Origin: CAZJGG01 sp964545475
GTDB lineage: Bacteria > Bacillota > Clostridia > Lachnospirales > JAISER01
Direction of reading: 5' to 3'
DNA: 5,047 bases
Assembly (NCBI GenBank): GCA_964545475.1
Contig: CAZJGG010000112.1
Location: 1 to 5,047 of the forward strand
Both the position numbers and the translations under genes were made by a program. The notes under the pieces are model-generated. The model saw only the letters and a program-made list of their open reading frames with translations. It did no database searches and was not told the DNA's origin. Shown here in pieces: positions 1-5,047 of the stretch. Numbering within the stretch: position 1 is the stretch's first letter; the number at the start of each line of letters is the position of its first letter.

Positions 1-71
1 TATCAATTGTTAAATCTTTTCTTTTTCCCTATTGACATATCACCAGGTTGCTTTAATCGTATTTTGACTTG

Positions 72-131
72 CTATAAGACCATCAATGTTGACTTCAGTA
101 TAACTCTCAATTGAGCCTTTAATCTTTTCAT
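72..131 (-). CDS. Possible 19-codon ORF translationally coupled to the PBP gene (doubtful)
   Basis: The PBP stop TGA overlaps an ATG in the ATGA arrangement at 131-128. GAGGAG lies at 142-137, five bases upstream of that ATG, which is good ribosome-binding-site geometry. The frame reads MKRLKAQLRVILKSTLMVL and then stops at TAG (74-72). The basic-then-hydrophobic composition looks like the start of an exported or membrane protein. Beyond the TAG the same frame stays open for another 22 codons. This could be the decayed or mis-sequenced beginning of a downstream gene, or chance, since GAGGAG also encodes the Glu-Glu near the PBP C-terminus. I recognise no family. Confidence 0.2.
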   Translation of the reverse strand: MKRLKAQLRVILKSTLMVL

Positions 132-2282
132 CGATACTCCTCTAAAACCTGCAAAGCAGCATTTACCTTAGGAATAACGTAGCCGCTCCCCCCACGGTTT
201 TTTACGTCCTCTATCATCGCAATAATTAGTATTGGGTTACGGGCATTTTTATCAGTGGTAAAAACATTAAACCAGCCAAGTTCCGTTCCGTCTTTATCTT
301 CCTTTGTTTGTTTTATTTCAGCTGTTCCCGTCTTGCTGGCCAATGGAAACGGCATTTTAAGCCCAACAGCTTTATAAGAATTTTCCGCTACAGCAACCAA
401 ATCTTGTTTTACGATTTCTGAAGCTTCTTGTGTAAAAGCGTGTTCCTTCCATATTTCCGGAGACTTGTCGTTTTTATAAAACAAGTAGGGCTTAATCATA
501 TTGCCTTCGTTTAAAAATGCTGAATATATGGATGCCATGTGAATTGGGTTCACTAGGATTTGTGCTTGACCATAACCGCTGTCAGCAAGCTGAATTTCCG
601 AATCAAAGCTTTCGCTAACAGAGTAAAGCGACGAATACAAGCCATATTCAAAAGGTATTCTTTCATCGAATCCTATTTTTATAAGCTGTTCACGCAAGTT
701 GTCGCCGCCGATTCTAAGTGCGGCTTTTGCAAAGTAAATATTATCTGAATATATTAAGGCATTTTTTAATATAGCTCCTTCGCTGTATTCCTTTAAGGTT
801 GTTATTTTGTATCCTCCCCAACTACCATCCTTTTGCCAGCTTTTCCCGCTATGTCCAAAGTTTTCGGAAGGAGTAAAAGCACCTGTTGTTAAGCCAACTG
901 CCCCTATGACTGCTTTAAATCCAGAGCCGGGAACGAGCGTTGCCTTAAAGCGGTTGAATAATGGCTTCTGCTCATCTTGATTCAGTGAATCCCATTTTTC
1001 TTGTGACATTCCCAAAATAAAATCATTGGCATTATATGACGGTGTGCTGACAAGTGCCAACACCTCGCCGGTTATCGGATTCATAGCAACCGCCGTCGTT
1101 TTATCTCCGTTTAATTGATTAAAAAGAGTTTCCTGTAAATAGGAATCAATGGTGAGTTTTATGTTTTCACCGTTACGCTTGCTTTGACTGGCAAGGGTTT
1201 CTTTCTTTTTGCCATCTTTGTCAACAATTAAGATTTCACAACCATCAACGCCATGCAAGCGGTCTTCAAGAATTTTCTCAAGCCCCGACTTTCCAATAAC
1301 GCTGTCTGCTCCATAGCCTTTTCCGCTTAGATTTTCTAAATCTTCAGCGGTAACATTTTGTACGTATCCCGTCAAATGAGAAGTTTTTTCTGCTAAGGGA
1401 TAGTAACGTACCGGAACATCAATTACTTTTATGCCGGGTATTTTTAGCAATTCTTCAAGCAGAGCTTTTTGTGCTTTAACTTCTTCAGTTTCTTCAGTAT
1501 CTCTATATAATGAAAACCATTCCTGTTCCGAATTATCTTCCGGGAATTTCTTCATTGTTTTAAGTGATACAAAGGTATCATCCTTTACATAGGACGCCTT
1601 TAGCTTTTTCCAAATTGTCTCGGTGGGTATGCCCAAAAGAAGCGAAATCTGTTCTACGCACTTTTCTTTGTCATCACCCATCTTTCCCGGCACAAAACCC
1701 ACAGACGATGCTGACCCTTTGCCTGCAAGAAGATAATCGTTTCTATCGTAAATCTCACCTCTTTCTGCTTTTGTTTTATTGACACGAACTTTGTCATCAG
1801 CAGTTAAGGTCGGGAAAATCAATTGGGAATACCAAAATAAACGGTATTGCTTTTTGATTGTAAATGGGGCAAGACTTTCCCAAAAAGCACCGCTCGGTTC
1901 CTCGTTTATTAAATAAATAGCCCTTCCGGAAAAACTTATTTCTCCTGCAAGCGTATTCATTTTTGCTTCATAATTTACAGTTTTCTGCTCTTTACCATCT
2001 TCAACATTATTAATTGTTATTTCTACGTTAGACGCTTCGATACCATCATAAATATTTAAATTTTTTGTGACAAAGTCTTCGAGAGTAATAGACTCTTTCG
2101 ACTGTCTGCACAGCATCATATACATTTTCTCATAATCCTTGCTGTTAATATGCGTCATGTATTGTACTAATTCTTTTGGTATATCTGCAATCATCCGTTT
2201 CTCACGCTCTTTCGTTATCAAAATGCTAAGACCAATTGCTGCATAGAATACGACCATACAAATTATAAAAACAAGCCATCCG
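128..2282 (-). CDS. MecA/PBP5-like class B penicillin-binding protein (peptidoglycan DD-transpeptidase), 5' end cut by assembly gap
   Basis: This is a membrane-anchored transpeptidase that cross-links peptidoglycan stem peptides on the outer face of the membrane. Residues are numbered from the ATG at 2257. A MecA_N (NTF2-like) domain spans about 22-150. A PBP dimerisation domain follows, with RGEIYDRN at 166-173 and IGKSGLE at 321-327. The transpeptidase domain covers about 370-705, with S445-G-F-K448 (nucleophile Ser codon at 925-923), S504-D-N506 and K642-T-G-T645. Nothing catalytic is missing. At over 709 residues it is somewhat longer than MecA (668) or enterococcal PBP5 (about 680). The family includes low-affinity, beta-lactam-tolerant enzymes, but resistance cannot be read from the sequence. 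The frame stays open from 2257 to 2282, encoding eight more mostly hydrophobic residues (GWLVFIIC) that complete a membrane helix, and no ribosome binding site precedes the ATG at 2257. The true start therefore lies in the gap. The stop is TGA at 130-128. Confidence 0.95.
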
Positions 2283-2382
2283 NNNNNNNNNNNNNNNNNN
2301 NNNNNNNNNNNNNNNNNNNNNNNNNNNNNNNNNNNNNNNNNNNNNNNNNNNNNNNNNNNNNNNNNNNNNNNNNNNNNNNNNN
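2283..2382. other. Assembly gap of 100 Ns
   Basis: There are exactly 100 undetermined bases, the usual placeholder for a scaffold join of unknown size. Both flanking genes run into it with open frames: the PBP gene leftwards, and the membrane-anchored protein gene rightwards. The missing sequence must hold both start codons, and any divergent promoter or regulator between them. Its real length may be much more or less than 100 bases. Confidence 0.98.
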
Positions 2383-2984
2383 TTGCAGTGCTTGTTATAG
2401 CCGGCCTGTTTCTGCTACTATCGTTTATTAGCCGTCAATTTAGCGATATTTTACATGGCAAGGAAAACAATAATACAATAACGGATTATATAGATGATAA
2501 CAGTAACTCAAATGTAGTTTCTACAGATAATAGTACTAACTCTAATGTGGATTTTCCAGACAATATCAGTAACCAATATGTATACAAATATCCCGACAAT
2601 CCCGTGACAGAACTTAGAGATTTTTTTGAAAATGACATTATTGAGCGAGGGCTTCCTTTAAAGATAGGCAATGTGGAGCGAGTGGATTGGAACGGACAAG
2701 AGCGTATGGAATTTATGCTTAATTTTACAAATGATAGTGAAAATGCTTGTGTTATTTCCTTCGCATTGAAAAGTTCTGACTATGATTATTCACTAAATGG
2801 CCGAGACAATCCGTCCTTTACCATTGCATTTAAAGACCCTTATAAGTCCCATGATATGACTATGGTTTTAACGTCTGTGCTCCTGTATCTTTCTCCGGAT
2901 TTGGATGTAAAGGAGGCGGAACAACTGGCAGTAAGCAAGATGATACGATTTCAATTGATGGTTACTCTATACCCCAAGATATAG
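2383..2984 (+). CDS. Membrane-anchored extracytoplasmic protein of unknown function, 5' part of a frameshifted gene, N-terminus in gap
   Basis: The frame is already open at the first base after the gap. It gives a hydrophobic stretch (AVLVIAGLFLLLSFI, about 2385-2429), which is a single membrane anchor or uncleaved signal. The GTG at 2388 lies inside this stretch and has no visible ribosome binding site, so it is probably not the start. An Asn/Ser/Asp-rich linker follows (about 2467-2577, with a degenerate DNS-NSNV repeat), then a soluble domain from about 2600. The apparent C-terminus after codon 2940 (IRFQLMVTLYPKI) is out of frame. Shifting by one base near 2942 continues into a long, well-formed frame ending at 3421. 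The intact protein would be about 345 residues or more. I recognise no catalytic motif or family. It is the first visible gene of the plus-strand cluster. Confidence 0.7.
2496..2550 (+). repeat. Two degenerate copies of a 22-25 bp unit in the low-complexity linker
   Basis: GATAACAGTAACTCAAATGT (2496-2515) is echoed by GATAATAGTACTAACTCTAA and following bases (2526-2550). The units encode DNSNSNV and DNSTNSNV in the hydrophilic spacer between the membrane anchor and the extracellular domain. This looks like a small duplication within a flexible linker, with no sign of a wider tandem array. Confidence 0.45.
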
Positions 2985-3421
2985 GCGGCTACCAAATTCA
3001 AGCGCACTATACGAATCCGCACATCTATTTCACTACACAGGATTTCACGGCGAAGCTAGGGGTTACTGTTACTGCCTTAAAGCAAATATGGGGTGGAGAA
3101 ATTTTCATTGATGAATGCCATAAATTATCATCCCAAAGCGAATTTAAAGTATTAAACCAATATTTTTCTTTGGAAGATGATAGTTTCAAAAATATGGCGG
3201 TGTATGCTGATTTTACTGTAAAAGATTGGTGGATACGTGAAGATATCATGCATGGTGATGTAAATACATTTGTTGAAGTTGAGTCACAATTCGGAGAAGA
3301 ATATACGCTTTGCTTTGACCCCATGAAAACACCTTACCAATTTGGAATTGGCCAGAAGTATACGATATTTATTAACCCTAATCTTTATGGCTCATTTATT
3401 ATCCATGCAATTCAAATTTAA
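2942..3421 (+). CDS. 3' part of the same frameshifted membrane-anchored protein gene
   Basis: This frame carries on from the upstream gene after the loss of one base. The preceding frame ends sensibly at EQLAVSK, and this one resumes at DTISIDGYSIPQDIGGY. It is open without interruption for 159 codons to TAA at 3421, although the first usable in-frame start (TTG at 3170) is far inside it and lacks a ribosome binding site. Codon use and protein-like composition run through the whole stretch from 2942, so it is not an independent gene. The last 70-80 residues (from VYADFTVKDWW onward) are rich in alternating hydrophobic residues and look like a compact beta domain, possibly OB-like; that is a guess. 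The downstream gene begins 38 bases after the stop. It may be a genuine pseudogene or a sequencing error. Confidence 0.65.
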   Translation, partial: DTISIDGYSIPQDIGGYQIQAHYTNPHIYFTTQDFTAKLGVTVTALKQIWGGEIFIDECHKLSSQSEFKVLNQYFSLEDDSFKNMAVYADFTVKDWWIREDIMHGDVNTFVEVESQFGEEYTLCFDPMKTPYQFGIGQKYTIFINPNLYGSFIIHAIQI

Positions 3422-3441
3422 TTTTAATATCACTTTTTAAT

Positions 3442-3450
3442 GGAAGGGAG
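3442..3450 (+). promoter_or_regulatory. Ribosome binding site GGAAGGGAG for the gene at 3460
   Basis: This purine-rich Shine-Dalgarno sequence lies nine bases upstream of the ATG at 3460. It supports that start, which also gives a textbook signal peptide. Confidence 0.75.
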
Positions 3451-3459
3451 ACAGAAGCT

Positions 3460-4185
3460 ATGAATAAAAAAGTAACCTGCGCAATTTGTATGTTCACCAC
3501 CATATGGATATCTTCCATATGTTTAGTATACGCTATGCCCCAGCCACTTGAATATTTTAGTTTTGGTTCATATGAACAAGGAAGGCGAATAGAACCTAAC
3601 GGAAGTGGTACCGTTTATAATGTTTCGTTTACACTTAACAGAGGGTTTATCGGGGAACAATACGCCGCATTGGAAGGGAAAGGGATAGGCAAAGAACAAT
3701 GGCCTCCAGACCCAAGCCGAGAAAATTATATTTTTGTAGGTTGGTATGACAATATTGCAGGTCATGGAAAGCCCTATACTATGAATACGCCAATATATGA
3801 GGATACCACTCTCTATGTAAAGTGGAAATATTCCGGTTTGGGAGGATGCTGGCCCCGGTCGCATCGTGGGGGAATAAAAGGGATTGAGGACAACGGCTGG
3901 GTGAGTGTTAATCAAGAGGTATATATTTCAGCTGATGGATACAACTTAAACCTTGTTGAGCCTAAAGACCAACGGTTTCGTTGGACACCTGTCAGTTGGA
4001 GATTGTCGGATTCTACTGGCGGTGATTTTCCCCGAGAGGCTCCTTTTCTCGCATCATTTTCTTTAAGCACACAAGATGAATATAAAATTTATATAACGTA
4101 CAAAGAAGAAATATTTGATGGAGTAAATTGGCAGGAAACCGATCAAGTGCTTGAAGTTGAGGAGTTAGCATTTCAAGCAAAATGA
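3460..4185 (+). CDS. Secreted protein with one Listeria-Bacteroides (InlB B-type, Flg_new) repeat
   Basis: The 241-residue product starts with a Sec signal peptide: basic MNKK, then a hydrophobic core to about residue 24, with likely cleavage after VYA (A25). Residues about 53-123 match the Listeria-Bacteroides repeat pattern: VSFTLNRG, then PDPSRENYIFVGWYD (83-97), and finally EDTTLYVKW (114-122). This small beta-grasp-like module is found in many Gram-positive surface proteins, usually in several copies; only one is present here. Residues about 145-235 form a second, beta-rich region (WTPVSWRLSD, then YKIYITYKEE) that may be an immunoglobulin-like fold (inference). There is no LPXTG sorting motif, C-terminal membrane helix or lipobox, so the protein is probably released or held by a partner. 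It sits 38 bases after the frameshifted gene and 80 bases before the lipoprotein gene. Its binding target is unknown. Confidence 0.88.
   Translation: MNKKVTCAICMFTTIWISSICLVYAMPQPLEYFSFGSYEQGRRIEPNGSGTVYNVSFTLNRGFIGEQYAALEGKGIGKEQWPPDPSRENYIFVGWYDNIAGHGKPYTMNTPIYEDTTLYVKWKYSGLGGCWPRSHRGGIKGIEDNGWVSVNQEVYISADGYNLNLVEPKDQRFRWTPVSWRLSDSTGGDFPREAPFLASFSLSTQDEYKIYITYKEEIFDGVNWQETDQVLEVEELAFQAK
3501..3521 (+). repeat. Perfect 8-bp inverted repeat inside the signal-peptide coding region
   Basis: CATATGGA (3501-3508) and TCCATATG (3514-3521) are exact reverse complements around a five-base loop. The repeat lies about 40 bases into the reading frame of the secreted protein. In the mRNA it could form a modest AU-rich hairpin just downstream of the start. 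It may be chance. Confidence 0.45.
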
Positions 4186-4202
4186 AATATTGCCTTGCAA
4201 TT

Positions 4203-4236
4203 TAAGCTACCACGTAGCTTATTCGGCTTCGGCGAA
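4203..4236 (+). repeat. Two abutting hairpins in the spacer before the lipoprotein gene
   Basis: TAAGCTAC (4203-4210) pairs perfectly with GTAGCTTA (4214-4221) around the loop CAC. Immediately adjacent, TTCGGC (4222-4227) pairs with GGCGAA (4231-4236) around the loop TTC, with one G-G mismatch. There is no T tract after either, so neither resembles a factor-independent terminator. The 80-base spacer holds nothing else but the downstream ribosome binding site. A palindromic dispersed repeat, or an mRNA processing or stability element between two operon genes, would each fit. Confidence 0.6.
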
Positions 4237-4249
4237 CTCACGCTAAACT

Positions 4250-4258
4250 AGGAAGGTG
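4250..4258 (+). promoter_or_regulatory. Ribosome binding site AGGAAGGTG supporting a GTG start at 4266
   Basis: The AGGAAGG core sits seven bases plus its tail upstream of GTG at 4266. This GTG gives the lipoprotein signal its basic N-terminus (KKR). The next ATG (residue 13) would fall inside the hydrophobic core and has no such site, so GTG is the better start. Confidence 0.75.
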
Positions 4259-4265
4259 AATTTAA

Positions 4266-4904
4266 GTGAAAAAGCGATTTATAGAGCGGTCTGTACTTCC
4301 GATGATTATCTACGCATCTATTTTCTTATCCGGCTGCGCCAATGCCGATTCCAAAGAAGCAAAAGAAGAGATTCCGAAGCAAACCATGGCTCCTCAAGAA
4401 GATATATACGAAAAACAAGCTGACCTGTCAATAGAAGCGCAAACTGCTCCTGTGTTAACGGAACAGCAAGAAACTTTATTTGAAAACAATAATACCCCTA
4501 ATCCTGCAAATATAATGGAAAGCGCTGTAGAAAAAACAGATATTGCTAAAGAAATCAAAAATTATATTATGAATGAACAAGGCAATAAATCGGAAGCTGA
4601 AAAAGTAAAGTGGAGTGAGGCCTTTTTAAATCAAGTCAATATAGATGCCGTTTATAAAGAATATTTGTTAACAGGCGGTATAGCTGATGATGCTGAAAGT
4701 TTTGCAGTTTATTTAACTCAACATGCACCTGTTCCTGATAACTGGAAGGATTTATTTGAAGCTGATTTTTATAACTTAAATGACCCAAAAATTAAGAGAT
4801 ACGAATACTTAGAAAATGAGTTATACCAAGTATATGTTGAAATAGATGGCTCTGACGTGCCTTATGTTGTAGTTTCAGCAAAAACAGGTTATTTCCATGG
4901 TTAA
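4266..4904 (+). CDS. Predicted lipoprotein of unknown function
   Basis: The 212-residue product starts at GTG. It has a type II signal peptide: basic KKRFIER, a hydrophobic core, and a lipobox L21-S-G-C24. Cys24 should be lipidated and the mature protein anchored on the outer face of the cytoplasmic membrane. Residues about 25-90 form a charged, Glu/Gln/Pro-rich spacer. A folded part runs from about 92 to the end. It has helical character (DIAKEIKNYIMNEQ, then KVKWSEAFLNQV) and ends in strand-like YLENELYQVYVEIDG and VPYVVVSAKTGYFHG. The Trp- and Tyr-rich C-terminus looks conserved in style, but I cannot assign a family, and no enzyme motif is seen. It lies 80 bases after the secreted-repeat protein and 26 bases before the next start, consistent with one transcript. 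It may act with its exported neighbours. Confidence 0.87.
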   Translation: MKKRFIERSVLPMIIYASIFLSGCANADSKEAKEEIPKQTMAPQEDIYEKQADLSIEAQTAPVLTEQQETLFENNNTPNPANIMESAVEKTDIAKEIKNYIMNEQGNKSEAEKVKWSEAFLNQVNIDAVYKEYLLTGGIADDAESFAVYLTQHAPVPDNWKDLFEADFYNLNDPKIKRYEYLENELYQVYVEIDGSDVPYVVVSAKTGYFHG

Positions 4905-4918
4905 AACCTAAATAAAAT

Positions 4919-4923
4919 GGAGG
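4919..4923 (+). promoter_or_regulatory. Ribosome binding site GGAGG for the gene at 4931
   Basis: This near-perfect Shine-Dalgarno core lies seven bases before the ATG at 4931. It shows that a real gene starts here even though the frame closes after 27 codons. Confidence 0.75.
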
Positions 4924-4930
4924 AAGTTTA

Positions 4931-5047
4931 ATGAGAAGATTAGCACCCAATATCCTTTTTGTGTTTCTATTGTTTTCAACTTTTTTGAAGATTAATGTTT
5001 TGCTTCAAGTGGTGTAGATGTTGTAAAAGGAAATCCTGTTTATGAAA
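4931..5047 (+). CDS. Start of another exported protein, frameshifted by one base and cut by the window end
   Basis: From ATG at 4931 the frame reads MRRLAPNILFVFLLFSTF and continues to a TAG at 5016-5018. That gives only a signal-peptide-like hydrophobic leader. The -1 frame takes over after the in-frame TAA at 4993-4995 and reads FASSGVDVVKGNPVYE to the window end. Adding one T to the TTTT run at 4998-5001 joins the two as KINVFASSGVDVV. That creates a normal signal peptidase I site (VFA before SS) and a hydrophilic mature N-terminus. The gene is therefore best read as a signal-peptide protein with a one-base deletion in a homopolymer. This is either a sequencing error or a real inactivating mutation. 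It is the fourth co-directional gene of the cluster; its function cannot be judged from this stub. Confidence 0.6.

Noticed and set aside
32..94. Three TTGAC motifs that could be -35 boxes
   Set aside because: No matching TATAAT-like sequence lies 16-18 bases downstream of any of them on the plus strand.
1..114. Plus-strand frame open from the window edge to TGA at 112-114, and an antiparallel minus-strand frame of about 33 codons
   Set aside because: Both are short, have no start codon with a ribosome binding site, and resemble no protein I know. One may be residue of a gene outside the window, but nothing supports that.
106..115. CTCAATTGAG palindrome just after the PBP stop, considered as a terminator or operator
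   Set aside because: It is a 10-bp palindrome with no loop and no T tract on the minus strand, so it is too short to call.
560..748. Plus-strand 62-codon open frame
   Set aside because: It lies antisense within the PBP transpeptidase domain, with low-complexity basic composition and no ribosome binding site. It is a shadow of the real gene.
1564..1782. Plus-strand 72-codon open frame
   Set aside because: It is antisense to the PBP dimerisation domain, which is clearly coding on the minus strand.
2388..2390. GTG as the start of the gene after the gap
   Set aside because: It sits inside the hydrophobic anchor, the frame is open upstream to the gap, and no ribosome binding site is visible.
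3025..3324. Minus-strand 99-codon open frame
   Set aside because: It is opposite the well-formed plus-strand frame that continues the frameshifted gene. It has no ribosome binding site or recognisable family.
3568..3915. Minus-strand 115-codon open frame
   Set aside because: It is antisense to the secreted protein, whose signal peptide and Listeria-Bacteroides repeat show the true strand.

Overview
The window is about 40% GC with strong AGGAGG-type ribosome binding sites. It has Gram-positive-style exported proteins and a class B penicillin-binding protein carrying a MecA-type N-terminal domain. This points to a low-GC Firmicute, most likely a member of the Clostridia (inference; there is no rRNA or other marker gene). 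A run of exactly 100 Ns at 2283-2382 is the conventional placeholder for a scaffold gap of unknown length. The two halves should therefore not be treated as true neighbours.

Left half (1-2282, minus strand): one large gene for a MecA/PBP5-like transpeptidase, with all three active-site motifs intact. Its 5' end runs into the gap. The open frame continues upstream of the first visible ATG through a membrane helix, so that ATG is probably not the real start. At its 3' end, the stop codon overlaps an ATG that has a good ribosome binding site but opens only a 19-codon frame.

Right half (2383-5047, plus strand): four closely spaced co-directional genes that look like an operon of exported proteins. 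They are (i) a membrane-anchored protein of unknown function, cut by the gap at its 5' end and broken by a one-base frameshift near 2942; (ii) a secreted protein with a signal peptide and one Listeria-Bacteroides (InlB B-type) repeat; (iii) a lipoprotein with a GTG start; and (iv) the start of another signal-peptide protein, also frameshifted by one base, inside a T run near 5000. Two abutting hairpins occupy the spacer between (ii) and (iii).

Nothing here identifies a known system for the exported-protein cluster; no enzyme motif is visible in it. Shared orientation, short spacers and shared export signals suggest the products act together outside the membrane. The link to the penicillin-binding protein across the gap is unproven. 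No tRNA, rRNA, CRISPR array, insertion sequence or clear factor-independent terminator was seen.
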